Source: Bradyrhizobium sp. KBS0727
GTDB taxonomy: Bacteria > Pseudomonadota > Alphaproteobacteria > Rhizobiales > Xanthobacteraceae
Length of the DNA stretch: 64,000 nt
Direction: 5' to 3'
Assembly: GCF_005937885.2 (NCBI RefSeq)
Contig: NZ_CP042176.1
Location: 4,955,501-5,019,500, forward strand
A program made the translations under genes and the position numbers. The number at the start of each line of letters is the position of its first letter. Positions within the stretch are counted from its first letter, which is position 1. The notes below the pieces were generated by a model. It worked only from the letters and a program-made list of their open reading frames with translations, was not told where the DNA came from and made no database searches. This document shows positions 18,574-28,102 of this stretch, one piece after another.

Positions 18574-19331
18574 TCAAAGGGGCGAGACCAATTGGCCACC
18601 ATCCACCGACAGCGAGGCGCCTGTCATCCACGCCGAGGCTTCGGAGGCCATGAGCAGGAATGCACCGTTGAGATCATCAAGATTGCCCAGACGCCGCATC
18701 GGGATTCGATCGATCATCCGGCGTCCAGCATCGGTCGCGAACAACTCCCGATGTAGCCGGGGCAAAGCGCATTTACGCGAATGCCGTTAAGCGCCCATTC
18801 AAGTGCAAGCAATTTCATCATCTGGATCAGGCCGGCCTTGGAGATCGAATAGGGAGCGACGCCGTTCCCTGGTCGCATCCCTAGTACGGATGCAATATCC
18901 ACTATCGTTCCCGGACGACCACCGGCGCGCCAGGCTCGTGCCGCGACAGTTCAGATGAGCCACGCTCCACGCAGGTTGGTGTTGAGAACCCGGTCGAATT
19001 TCTCCGAACTAACGAAAATGGCCGGCTCGGAGCTTGCGATACCTGGTTTGTTCACCAATACGTCCAACGGAGGCGCCGACCCGCGCTCGACATGAGACAG
19101 GATGCGCGATACGGACCCCTCATCCGCGACGTCGACTACAACCTCGAAGACGGAGGGCGCACCGGCATCCTTGAGCTCCGCAGCGAGCATAGAAAGCCGG
19201 TCTCGACGTCTTGCAGCTATCGAAAGATTCGCTCCGCAACCGGCAAGCAGCCGGACAAAATGTTCACCCAAACCACCCGATGCCCCCGTAATCAGGACGT
19301 GCTTTCCGGCCAACAACGCTCCGAGATTCAT
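18574..19331 (-). pseudogene. Short-chain dehydrogenase/reductase, broken
   Basis: An SDR can be reassembled from three frames: GKHVLITGASGGLGEHFVRL (NAD-binding TGxxxGxG) from ATG 19331, DVLVNKPGIASSEP (where NNAG is expected), then after a stop near 18951 the segment with YSISKAGLIQMMKLLALEW (catalytic Tyr-x3-Lys) and VNALCPGYI, and after a second shift near 18720 the C-terminal MRRLGNLDDLNGAFLLMAS and GASLSVDGGQL. At least two frameshifts. It adjoins a broken phosphotransferase, and both resemble accessory genes of acyl-CoA dehydrogenase clusters such as the one at 24-30 kb. Confidence 0.8.
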
Positions 19332-19341
19332 CGTCGGCCCT

Positions 19342-20482
19342 TCAGTCGACCGCATCTGGAGCCGAATGCTCCCAATGTGCGTCACCGGACGCCGTCATCT
19401 CCAGCGCACGCCTTGCAAATTTCTTGGCAAGCCGTCCTGTATCTGCTGCTCCAGCGTCCGACGCTGTGCCGGCTCGAGCGCGATCCGCAATGCCGATAAA
19501 AATTACAGCGAATCGAAAGAGCGCGAACACGACGTTAAACCGTTTGAGACGACCAGAAGGTCGTTTCAATCCGTCGTATCGCGCGACAAATTCATCGACA
19601 GTCGGAATTCCCAGGACGCCAAAATCAAGGCCTTTGATACCGGCGTATTCGTCCGGTCCGATAAACCAGGTCATGCAACAGAAGCCGAGGTCCGCGAGTG
19701 GGTCGCCCAGCGTAGCCAGCTCCCAATCTAAAATACCGACCACTCGAGGCTCGACCGCATGAAAGATCAAATTGCCGATCCGATAATCGCCATGGGTGAT
19801 CGATAGCGCTCCCTCTTCGTCCGGCAGTCGCTTTTGAAGCCAGGCGATTACAGCATCGATCTCAGGAATCCCACGCGTAGGAGAGTCTGACCACTGCCTG
19901 ATCCAACGCGTCAGTTGCCGCGCGAAGTAATTGCCACTGCGGCCGAAATCTGAGAGGCCCACGCTGCTCGGGTCGACACGATGCAAGGCTGCAAGGGTGT
20001 CCGCCATCGAGAGATAAATCTGACGGCGCTCGTCAAGTCCTACTCCTGGAAGGGAACTATCGTGGAATACGCGGCTTGCAGACGCTCCATTAGATAGAAC
20101 GGGGTTCCGACGATATCGCTGCTCTCCCGAAACAGGATCGGTCGTGGTGTCGGGACCGTGGTATCCGCAAGAGCTTTTAAGACCCTGAACTCACGATCGA
20201 TAGCATGAGCAGATGCCAAAGTTATGCCGTTCGGACGCTTGCGAAGGACCATCTCGCGTCCGCCGGCACTAACAAAATAGGTAGGATTCGATTGACCACC
20301 ACTGTCCGACTGAGATCCATCTCGCCCGTTTCGTGGAGCTCATGCGACAGAAATTCGGCTAGATGCGCAGGATCGAAATCGAGCGGCCCAACAATCCGAC
20401 CTACCTGCAACGCATTGGCGGCGCTCATCGCAGACTCTCTATTATCGCTGACCGGTTGAACGCGCGCGCTCTCATCGTTCAC
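19342..20482 (-). pseudogene. Aminoglycoside-phosphotransferase-like (ACAD10/11-type) phosphotransferase, broken
   Basis: Three frames combine into one kinase-like protein: HLAEFLSHELHETGEMD, then GGQSNPTYFVSAGGREMVLRKRP (nucleotide-binding loop and Lys) with AHAIDREFRVLKAL, then after a second shift near 20040 AALHRVDPSSVGLSDFG and the catalytic SITHGDYRIGNLIF (HGDxxxxN) and GILDWELATLGDPLADLG (DxD). Two frameshifts kill the gene. Homologues often lie beside acyl-CoA dehydrogenases and act on hydroxyacyl-CoA intermediates. The SDR pseudogene follows 10 bp downstream. Confidence 0.82.
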
Positions 20483-20753
20483 CGGAGAACGCTAAATCGT
20501 ACCTCAATGAACATGGACGTCTCCTATCGTCACTATCTAATCGTCGACTTAACCCGACTAGTTCTTACCGCCGGAATCTGCAGCCATCCATCGCGCAATT
20601 CGAGGAGTCTTCGCGAGCGTTGCGCTGGGACTGCCACGGATCCCGTTCATCTTGCGTCCTGCGAATGTCCTGCACAGGAGCCTCGACCACCGCGGCATTC
20701 ACCGGGCTTGATCTCGTGGCCTCGGTCCCCGCGATCGAAACTGCGTCGAGCGC

Positions 20754-20787
20754 AAAAAAGGCCTCCGGTGGGCATACCAGAGGCCTT
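20754..20787 (-). terminator. Rho-independent terminator of the porin gene
   Basis: On the minus strand an AAGGCCTCTGG / CCGGAGGCCTT stem with a 9-11-base loop is followed by a run of six T residues. It lies 36 bp after the porin stop codon. Confidence 0.85.
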
Positions 20788-20822
20788 CCTTGGAGATTAG
20801 ACAGCCCAACGGTTATCCGCGA

Positions 20823-22394
20823 TTACCAGACACGCTGAGCACGGAGGAGCAGGCTCGCAGAATTCTGATCCTTTAGCTCATACGTAGCTGCTGGCTTTGC
20901 CACAGCGCCAGCAGCAGTGGTCGGCGTAAACGTGCCAACGTACTTCTGGTCGAGGTGGGTCCAGAGGACGTCCGCGGAGAACGTCAGGTTCCTCACCGGG
21001 GTCCAGCGGGTGATCAAGCCGAGCTGAGCCACGTTGAAGTCCGGATTGCAGGTCGTGATACCTGCAGTAGCAGCACCCAATCCTGCGATTGCGCCGCAGA
21101 TCAGAGCCTCGCCGCCATTGCCATATTTCAGCTGGGCATAGGCTCCATAAATTGCGGTGTTCCAGGACGGATCCCAATTGTGAGTGTAGGCGCCACGCAT
21201 ACCCCAGGTCTGCACCGAGGAGATGCCTGCACCGTTCGCAAATACGCCGTCCGCCGCACCAGCAAGGCCAACACTCTGATAAGCGAGCGGATTGCCGGAG
21301 CCGCCGAACATGGCAAAATTCTGCGAAGCCAAGCTCTGGAAGTTGTAGCGCGTAGCACCGTCGGTGTAGACCGCCTGCACGTTAATCGTATCGTCTACGC
21401 CGGTTGGAATGTTCTTAATAGACAGGGCCGCCTGCACAGCCCAGCCCCACTTATCGTTAGGATGGCCAGCCAGCTCCGTACCAGCAATCGCCGGCACCGC
21501 CCCGCTGTAGTAAGCTGCGTGATTGTCATGTGCTGCAGCCGATAACTGGAACAGCCCCCACGCCTGGTCGACGCGGACACTACCCTGGATGTCAGGAGCC
21601 CTAGTCCCACCGAGAGCACTGAGGCCGTAGCCACCCACGCCCAAGCCCGCAACAGATGCAGCGCTGACATTGTACAAATTGCTTTGGTAATAAGCCGTCG
21701 GATCCACCGCTGACACCGAAGCCGAGATGCCGCGACCGAATTCAGCGGTGTAGCTGAATTGATTCACACCTGTGACCGTACCGCCACCACCATTCAGACC
21801 ATCGAAGTTATTACCCGGATAGTTGTTCCATGGAGCATCGAACTGCGCCACCGCCTTACCCATCGTGAAGCCGGCGAACTGGATGAAAGCGTAGTATACA
21901 CCCACAGTACCGTTCGCAATCGCACCCGCGTTGGCATTGGCCGGCGCGCCAACTCCCGTTGCACCAAGCTGCGAGTAGACCGTGGCGCCAGGAGCAGTAC
22001 CACTCCCGGTGTAATTGTCTGTCGTCCAGCTGAAGGCAGAATCAAAGAACGTGCGAACCACGCCGTACTCGGTAGCGGTACGCGTGTCGACGTTCAGATC
22101 TTCGCGGGAGCGAGTGTAGTAGTAGTTCGTCAGGCGATTCTGCGCGCCAGCAACGCTGCTGTAAGCTCCGGTGTAACTACCGCCCGCATTGAGAGCAATC
22201 TCAGCGCGGAGGTAGCCGCCCAGTTTGATGCACGTATTAGTCCCCGGAATATAATAGAATCCTGCACCATACAGAGAGCAAACCTTCACGTACTCGACCG
22301 CTTTGGCCTTGACGGGCAGATCGGCCGCCTGAGCTCCGCCAGCTGCGGTGAGAGCAGCCGCTGAGCCTAGAATGAGGCTCTTAATCATCTTCAT
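20823..22394 (-). CDS. Rhizobial porin (porin_2 family)
   Basis: This 523-aa outer-membrane porin has a signal peptide (MKMIKSLILGSAAALTAAGG, cleavage after AQA) followed by ADLPVKAKAVEYVKVCSLYG and FYYIPGTNTCIKLGGYLRAE, the hallmark start of Bradyrhizobium/Rhizobium Omp2b-like porins. The remainder is rich in alternating beta strands and ends in a Trp after RAQRV, as expected for insertion by the BAM complex. ATG 22394 is chosen because the signal peptide begins there and TTGGAGATT precedes it. It forms trimeric diffusion channels for small solutes. It is monocistronic with its own terminator. Confidence 0.93.
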   Translation of the reverse strand: MKMIKSLILGSAAALTAAGGAQAADLPVKAKAVEYVKVCSLYGAGFYYIPGTNTCIKLGGYLRAEIALNAGGSYTGAYSSVAGAQNRLTNYYYTRSREDLNVDTRTATEYGVVRTFFDSAFSWTTDNYTGSGTAPGATVYSQLGATGVGAPANANAGAIANGTVGVYYAFIQFAGFTMGKAVAQFDAPWNNYPGNNFDGLNGGGGTVTGVNQFSYTAEFGRGISASVSAVDPTAYYQSNLYNVSAASVAGLGVGGYGLSALGGTRAPDIQGSVRVDQAWGLFQLSAAAHDNHAAYYSGAVPAIAGTELAGHPNDKWGWAVQAALSIKNIPTGVDDTINVQAVYTDGATRYNFQSLASQNFAMFGGSGNPLAYQSVGLAGAADGVFANGAGISSVQTWGMRGAYTHNWDPSWNTAIYGAYAQLKYGNGGEALICGAIAGLGAATAGITTCNPDFNVAQLGLITRWTPVRNLTFSADVLWTHLDQKYVGTFTPTTAAGAVAKPAATYELKDQNSASLLLRAQRVW

Positions 22395-23047
22395 GCTTAA
22401 TCTCCAAGTTGCTCTATCTCGGGAGCGATTTATCTGCCCGTTCGTGCGAGCCGATGACCACCACCCGCGTCCCCAAAACTCGCACTCGATCATGAGCGCA
22501 TGTACCCGCTCGATCGCACTGCGTTGCGGATGATTCCGCGCTTCGCTTGATAAACTTGGCAGATCGCGCGTCGAAGGGGAGGGCGGACATTGTCTGAAAC
22601 GGACACACGGTAGGGGTTGAAACGTCACCGTGCTCAATTTGCGCCACAAGTGTCTGTTTTAGACAAATGGGTCTGGCGATTAATCGTTGATGCGTCCTCG
22701 CGGTTCGCGCGCGATCCGCGACATGGGCGAGACGAACATCAACGCATGATGCCTTAACAGGCGCAATCACAGTCTGCTTGCCGAGCACTGTCGAACACAA
22801 GCGCTGACACCAATCGCTTCGATCGCTACCAAGCGTAAGAGACGCCAAGTCCTTTCGCTCAACGCCCGCACCCGAGGCTGCTCACTGTTGCTACAGACGT
22901 GGCCTCGGCTAGGAAGTCGAATCGTCTCTGCGCAACGCACAACCCACTTGCAACAATCATATCCCTCAATCGGGTCGAACATCCCGCGCAGGTGCTGTTC
23001 CTGAGGGGCGCTCTTCTGCGAGCGGCGAAGACATCAATCTACTGCCG
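22395..23047. other. Porin upstream region, no gene recognised
   Basis: 650 bp without a convincing reading frame. It should hold the porin promoter and untranslated leader, but no motif was strong enough to name. Confidence 0.4.
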
Positions 23048-23770
23048 TCAAGCCACCAGTCCTGGGACGGGAGCATATGCGTTTGATATTATGCCGTAAC
23101 AGTTACAAGCGTTTTGCTCGAGCCGTTTTCGTTCATCCACTTGCACGACGCCTCGTGCTTTACGAATTAGGCCCTGTCCCTCGAATCGAAGAAGCGTCTC
23201 AGTTACGCCGGATCGACGTATCGCCAGCATGGTCGAAAGATACTCATGTGTAATGGGAAGGGTGCAACCATCTAATGCGTCGCACACCAGACAGATCCAA
23301 CATGCCAAACGTTGCTTTAGGTCGTGCCGAACACCGCAAAGACCCGTTTGAGCAGAATGGACGGCGAGTGTTCGTGAATATTGCCGCACCCGTTTTTGCA
23401 CTTCAGGGCGCTCGTTCATGAGACGACTTAGATCGTCGACGCGTATCCTGAGTGAGCTGCCGGGAAAGAGCACGACCGATTGATGAGTGGGCAAGTACCC
23501 TCCCAAAAAGTCCGCCGCCCCGACCGCACCAGTATATCCCACGACAGCCGTTTCCAGGACGCTGTCCGCCGAGACAATTCTTTGCGATACGACACCAGAT
23601 TCAATGAAATAGACGTACTCGGATCGCCTTTTTGGCTCTTGCAGAATCATGCGCCCCTTAAGGAAGATTGGCTCAACGCACTTGCCCACCGCCAAGAGGT
23701 CATCGACAGGAAGACTTGCGAGAATCGCGTTCTTCACAAAAGACCGCTTGTTGGCTTGAACGAGCATCAA
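23048..23770 (-). CDS. Crp/Fnr-family transcriptional regulator
   Basis: This 240-aa protein has an N-terminal cyclic-nucleotide-binding fold (about residues 15-115: ILQEPKRRSEYVYFIESGVV, FLGGYLPTHQSVVL) and a C-terminal HTH_Crp domain (RLACWICLVCDALDG, THEYLSTMLAIRRSGVTETL). No N-terminal cysteine cluster for an Fe-S centre is present, so it is not a classical oxygen sensor. The type is common in Bradyrhizobium as multiple paralogues of unknown signal. No linked target gene is obvious. Confidence 0.87.
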   Translation of the reverse strand: MMLVQANKRSFVKNAILASLPVDDLLAVGKCVEPIFLKGRMILQEPKRRSEYVYFIESGVVSQRIVSADSVLETAVVGYTGAVGAADFLGGYLPTHQSVVLFPGSSLRIRVDDLSRLMNERPEVQKRVRQYSRTLAVHSAQTGLCGVRHDLKQRLACWICLVCDALDGCTLPITHEYLSTMLAIRRSGVTETLLRFEGQGLIRKARGVVQVDERKRLEQNACNCYGIISNAYAPVPGLVA

Positions 23771-24191
23771 CCTTTCCTCCGAGGGAACAATTCTTCGACA
23801 ACCTCGTTACTAACGCGTGCTTGCTTTGTCCGACGAACAGACTTCCGGTAGTACAGCCTTCAACGGTCGACTTGGCGGCGACACCACCCAGTAGGCATCT
23901 TCTCACTGCGAGGGCAGCGCGCCGATATTGATGCTCGCTTCTTACCTGTGCTACGAGTTCATCGCTGCGTGATGGTCGCGCTTCGGACTGGAATCCCAAT
24001 TGCACTAAGGCCCACTGAGACGACGGCCGGCGAGTTCTCGAGAGTGATTCTGCGAAGAGAGCGAAGACTGCAGATTGCACGATATCGGTTTGCTCGATCA
24101 TGCGTCACAAATAGATTCGAGCGAGAATAGATTTCTGAAGCTGAACAAATGGCGGCTGACAGCTTGAAAGCCGAGATTACCGCGACGCTGG
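23771..24191. other. Intergenic region, nothing recognised
   Basis: 420 bp between the Crp/Fnr gene and the end of the acyl-CoA operon. Open frames exist on the minus strand but show no family character. Confidence 0.35.
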
Positions 24192-24983
24192 TCATAGTGC
24201 GTTCTCGGCTCGGCCATGCCGAGCCTCCAAATCGAATCTCATGCCCAAAGCATCTATTGAATCGTTCGTTACTTTGAGGCCGAGGGTGGTCGCAGCAGCA
24301 AGACACGCGCCCACGTTAACCCCGCGAAGCTTGACTTTCGTCATAAACTCGCCCGCATCCGAGGGCCCCGGGCCAAATGCAATATCAGTAGCATCTGAGA
24401 GCTCAATGCTCCGCGCCTCGGCCGTCTTCTTGACGGCGCGATCTAGAACCTGCCCCCAGCGCACAGCCAGGCGGTGCGGCGCGGGGCTCTGCAACTGGAC
24501 GCCGCCGATCCCGCTAACGCGTGCGGTTCTTGCACAGCTTTTCCAGTTCGGCCCCGCTGGAAGCCAACACCCGTCGCCCGGGGTTCCGTCGGCATCAATC
24601 GACAGAAGAACACCTCCGACAGACTTCGGATGAATTTGTCGGAAATGATAGCTGCCGTCCGCACTCTCGCGCACGACGACAGCGTCGACTGCCGCGAGAT
24701 GATCCTTCCATCCGTCGAAATCATCGGTCTCTAGAATTAGCATATATCCCCTGTCGCCGCCTGCGTGTTCCAGATACCGACCGACCGCCGTTCCTTCACG
24801 CGCCGGCGCGATCAATTCGATGAACGATGATCCAAAGGGCACTACGGCATTTCGTAAGCCATGCCGCGCCACGTGCAGATCATCCCTGAGACAGCACTCG
24901 ACATCGAACAACGTCGACAGCGTCCTGATGGCTGGCTCGAGGTCGCGGACAGCAATGCAAACCTGGCGCAGACCGAGATACAT
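24192..24983 (-). CDS. VOC-family (glyoxalase/epimerase-like) protein
   Basis: This 263-aa protein begins LGLRQVCIAVRDLEPAIRTL, a typical first beta-strand module with a metal-ligand-type position, and has a second, weaker module in the C-terminal half. It resembles glyoxalase-like proteins that accompany fatty or aromatic acyl-CoA operons. ATG 24983 starts 2 bp after the stop of the upstream dehydrogenase, so expression is coupled. Substrate unknown; an epimerase or lyase step on a CoA thioester is one possibility. Confidence 0.75.
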   Translation of the reverse strand: MYLGLRQVCIAVRDLEPAIRTLSTLFDVECCLRDDLHVARHGLRNAVVPFGSSFIELIAPAREGTAVGRYLEHAGGDRGYMLILETDDFDGWKDHLAAVDAVVVRESADGSYHFRQIHPKSVGGVLLSIDADGTPGDGCWLPAGPNWKSCARTARVSGIGGVQLQSPAPHRLAVRWGQVLDRAVKKTAEARSIELSDATDIAFGPGPSDAGEFMTKVKLRGVNVGACLAAATTLGLKVTNDSIDALGMRFDLEARHGRAENAL

Positions 24984-24985
24984 CG

Positions 24986-26095
24986 TCAGCCTCCACTGAC
25001 GTCTGCGGACGCCCATCGCTCCATAACTCGACGAAGTTGGGTCGAACTGTCACCAAACATTTTTTCCAGCATCAGTACGCGCCGAAGATAGTGGCCCACC
25101 GGATATTCGGTGGTTACGCCCATGCCACCGTGCTGGTGGACGCACTCACCGCACACGAATCGTGCGGCATCCAGAATCTTAAACTTGGCACCCGCCGTCC
25201 CGAACCCCGCGTCAGCACTTGAAAGAGTTGAAAGGCCATAGAGCAGCATTGAACGGGCCTGATCCGCCTGCACGAACAGATTGGCCAAGCGATGCTGCGT
25301 CACCTGAAATTCGGCAAGCGTCTTGCCAAACTGGCTACGCACCTTCACGTACTCGATGGTGGTAGCCAGCGCTCCAGTTAGACAGCCTAATGCCTCCGCA
25401 CAGACGGCCATGGTTGCGTGGTTCAGCATTTCATCCAGGATTGCGACTGCCCTGCCACCAGCCGCAATCAACTGCGCTGGCGTGTTGCAGAGGTCTATGT
25501 CGGCGCAGCGATGATCATCGAAAGTCCGGTATTTGCGCGTTGCCAGTCCTTGGGTCCCATCGATCCAAAAGAGCCCAAGCTCGCCGCCGTTCCTTGCGCA
25601 CACGATGTAGGCCGAAGATTCTCCACCGAGAACAAGCCGCTTCGATCCGGAAACGCGCCATTCGTTTCCATTGCGACTTGCCGTTGTCGTTGGCTCAAGG
25701 CAATCGAACCGCGTTGCGGACTCCGAAAGCGCTATACCGATGCGCAGGTCTCCGGCAACCATCTCCCGAAGTCGTTCCGCTGCGAAAGGCACGTCGGTCG
25801 CCGCGAGGATATTTGCGGCGACGACTGCCGTAGCCAGGTATGGCTCTGTAACGAGCCCGCGGCCCAGTTCCTCCATTATCAAGGCCGTTTCCACGGGTCC
25901 GCAGCCCAATCCTCCTGCCTTTTCGGGAATATTGAGTGCAAGCCAACCCATCTCTGCGAATGAACGCCAGATGGTCTCTGACGGCGCCTCCGAGACAATG
26001 GATCGCGTGCGCTTATCGAAGTCGTGATTCTCCGCAACAAAACGTCGTGCGGTTTGGCGGAGCATCGTTTGCATATCGTCAAGCTGGAGGTCCAT
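24986..26095 (-). CDS. Acyl-CoA dehydrogenase (second subunit-like)
   Basis: This 369-aa protein has acyl-CoA dehydrogenase N-terminal, middle and C-terminal domains: MGWLALNIPEKAGGLGCGP, GIALSESATRFD, YVKVRSQFGKTLAEFQVTQH and VHQHGGMGVTTEYPVGHYLRR. The end FGDSSTQLRRV differs from the usual substrate-base block. ATG 26095 lies one base after the stop of the upstream dehydrogenase. Two adjacent, dissimilar FadE-type genes often encode a heteromeric enzyme (as in steroid side-chain degradation), which is likely here but not proven. Confidence 0.87.
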   Translation of the reverse strand: MDLQLDDMQTMLRQTARRFVAENHDFDKRTRSIVSEAPSETIWRSFAEMGWLALNIPEKAGGLGCGPVETALIMEELGRGLVTEPYLATAVVAANILAATDVPFAAERLREMVAGDLRIGIALSESATRFDCLEPTTTASRNGNEWRVSGSKRLVLGGESSAYIVCARNGGELGLFWIDGTQGLATRKYRTFDDHRCADIDLCNTPAQLIAAGGRAVAILDEMLNHATMAVCAEALGCLTGALATTIEYVKVRSQFGKTLAEFQVTQHRLANLFVQADQARSMLLYGLSTLSSADAGFGTAGAKFKILDAARFVCGECVHQHGGMGVTTEYPVGHYLRRVLMLEKMFGDSSTQLRRVMERWASADVSGG

Positions 26096-26096
26096 G

Positions 26097-27305
26097 TCAG
26101 TCGAGTCCTCCGACGATGCTATTCCAAATGATTTGACGCTGGATGTCGTTGCTTCCGCCAAATATTGTCGAGGCGCGCCAATACAGATATTGGGCGGTTA
26201 GTCCAGGCGCCGCAGGTAGCGCGCCACGTGTCTTACTGTCATACTCGGCATCCCAGACAGGTGGATAAAGCGGCATGGAGTCTTGTCCAACTACTTCCAT
26301 CAGGATTTGGGAGGCTTGCAACAAGAGCTCCGAGCCGACGATCTTTAGAGAAGAAGCCGCGGCCATTTGGATGCCGCCGGGTTTACCGGACCGATCCGAA
26401 AGCACGCGTAACACCGACCAGCGTAGCGCTTCGACCTCCAACCATAGCCGCGCGTATCTGACGCGGAACTCCTCCGTAACAATGCGCTGGCCGGTGCGCC
26501 TCTCTTCCTCTGCCGCGATGGTGAGGATGCGCCGGCAATAGCGGACGAGTTCGGGCAGGTGGGCGTTATAGGTACGCTCGTTACTCAGCAAGAACTTCGC
26601 GTAAGTCCATCCCAAATTCGCATCACCGATCAACTCGTTGGCCGGCACCCGCACGTCGTCGAGATAAATCTCATTCACGGTATGCTGACCGTCGATGGTA
26701 CGAATTGGCCGCACGGTCACCCCGGGGCGGCGCATGTCGACCATGATCATAGAGAGGCCTGCTTGGGGCTTCGCCGTGGGATCTGTGCGACAAAGGCAGA
26801 TGAGGACATCAGCTTCGTGTGCGCCGGTGGTCCAGATCTTTTGGCCGTTGATCACCCATTCGTCCCCCTTGCGCTCAGCGCGCGTTCGAACGGACGCGAG
26901 GTCGGAGCCCGCTTGCGGTTCGGAAAACCCTTGCGCGCTGTAGATATCGCCGTTCAGCAACCCTGGAAGGTAGCGAGCCTTGATGTCGACGTCGCCAAAT
27001 TTGGCAATCACAGGACCGACCATGATTTGGCTCGCACCGATTTCAGGTGCGTCCGCTAGGCCGCACTCGAGCTCCCAGATGTGGTGTTGGATTGGTGTCC
27101 AATCGCAGCCGCCATGCTCCACCGGCCAACGCGGAGCGCCCCATCCCCTGGCGCTCGTAAGTCGCTGCCAGATCGTTTGGTCCGCGCGCGTGTCGTGAAA
27201 TCCCTGCCCCTTGCGACGCGCGACGTCCTTCGGCAACGTCTCCGCAATGAACGACCGAACTTCCTGGCGGAAGTTTTCGTCTTCTGGAGTGAGGTTGAAG
27301 TCCAT
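26097..27305 (-). CDS. Acyl-CoA dehydrogenase
   Basis: This 402-aa FAD enzyme introduces a 2,3 double bond in an acyl-CoA. It shows FSEPQAGSDLASVRTRAE and WVINGQKIWTTGAHEADV for the FAD-binding middle domain, and YWRASTIFGGSNDIQRQII near the end. The catalytic Glu of medium-chain enzymes is Gly in this block, as in many bacterial FadE proteins that use a different base. It follows the SDR gene by 11 bp and couples to the next dehydrogenase. Confidence 0.9.
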   Translation of the reverse strand: MDFNLTPEDENFRQEVRSFIAETLPKDVARRKGQGFHDTRADQTIWQRLTSARGWGAPRWPVEHGGCDWTPIQHHIWELECGLADAPEIGASQIMVGPVIAKFGDVDIKARYLPGLLNGDIYSAQGFSEPQAGSDLASVRTRAERKGDEWVINGQKIWTTGAHEADVLICLCRTDPTAKPQAGLSMIMVDMRRPGVTVRPIRTIDGQHTVNEIYLDDVRVPANELIGDANLGWTYAKFLLSNERTYNAHLPELVRYCRRILTIAAEEERRTGQRIVTEEFRVRYARLWLEVEALRWSVLRVLSDRSGKPGGIQMAAASSLKIVGSELLLQASQILMEVVGQDSMPLYPPVWDAEYDSKTRGALPAAPGLTAQYLYWRASTIFGGSNDIQRQIIWNSIVGGLD

Positions 27306-27316
27306 TAGTTTTTCGC

Positions 27317-28069
27317 TCAGTTGAAGATACGGCCGCCGTTTACAAGAAGGCTCTGCCCCGTGATGAAGCGAGCCCGGTCGCTAGCGAGGAATCCGACGGC
27401 ATTGGCGATATCGTCAGGCTCGTTGAACCGACCCATCGGAACTTTCTTCAGGTTTTCCTCGATGAACTCTTTCGGAACGCGCTCGGTAGCGCGCGTGATA
27501 GTTCCGCCAGGGAGAACGGCGTTGACGGTAACTTGAAATGGACCGAGCTCGCGAGCCAGAGAGCGAGTGAAGCCGATCACTCCAGCCTTCGCAGCGGCGT
27601 AGTCTGCGATCGTTGCATCACCGGCGAGCGCGGATTCGGACGAGATGTTGACGATCTTACCCGACCGGCGCTCGCGCATTCCTGCGACGACCTGCCGTGT
27701 ACAATTGAGAGTCGTCTTCAGCGAAACATTGATAACGAAATCCCACACCTCCGGGCTCGACTCGTGGAATTCGCTGATGCGCTCGCGCGCGGTCTGGCCG
27801 ACGTTGTTTATCAGGATATCAATCCGGCCGGCGTCAGCGCGAATGCGCGCGAAGGTTTTTTTAACCAACGCATAGTCCGTCAAATCCAAGGCATAGGCAG
27901 TTACCCTGCGACCAAGCTTGACAATTTCTGCGGCAACCTGGTCGAGCGGACCAGTCTCGATGTCCAGGATTACCACATCGGCGCCATTTCGCGCCATGTG
28001 CAAGGCGCACGCTCGACCGATCCCGTTCCCAGCGCCAGTGATGACTGCTACGAGGCCTTCGAATTCCAT
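27317..28069 (-). CDS. Short-chain dehydrogenase/reductase (3-hydroxyacyl-CoA dehydrogenase or 3-oxoacyl reductase-like)
   Basis: A 250-aa classical SDR: VAVITGAGNGIGRACALHMA for NAD(P), ILINNVGQ, the Ser of NISSESALAG, YAAAKAGVIGFTRSLAREL as the catalytic Tyr-x3-Lys, and VNAVLPGGTI. DIETG after the second strand (Asp) favours NAD(H). It lies between the ligase and the dehydrogenases and could perform the 3-hydroxyacyl oxidation of the pathway. Confidence 0.9.
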   Translation of the reverse strand: MEFEGLVAVITGAGNGIGRACALHMARNGADVVILDIETGPLDQVAAEIVKLGRRVTAYALDLTDYALVKKTFARIRADAGRIDILINNVGQTARERISEFHESSPEVWDFVINVSLKTTLNCTRQVVAGMRERRSGKIVNISSESALAGDATIADYAAAKAGVIGFTRSLARELGPFQVTVNAVLPGGTITRATERVPKEFIEENLKKVPMGRFNEPDDIANAVGFLASDRARFITGQSLLVNGGRIFN

Positions 28070-28102
28070 TTCAGAGACTCCTATAAATTGATCGAATTGG
28101 AT

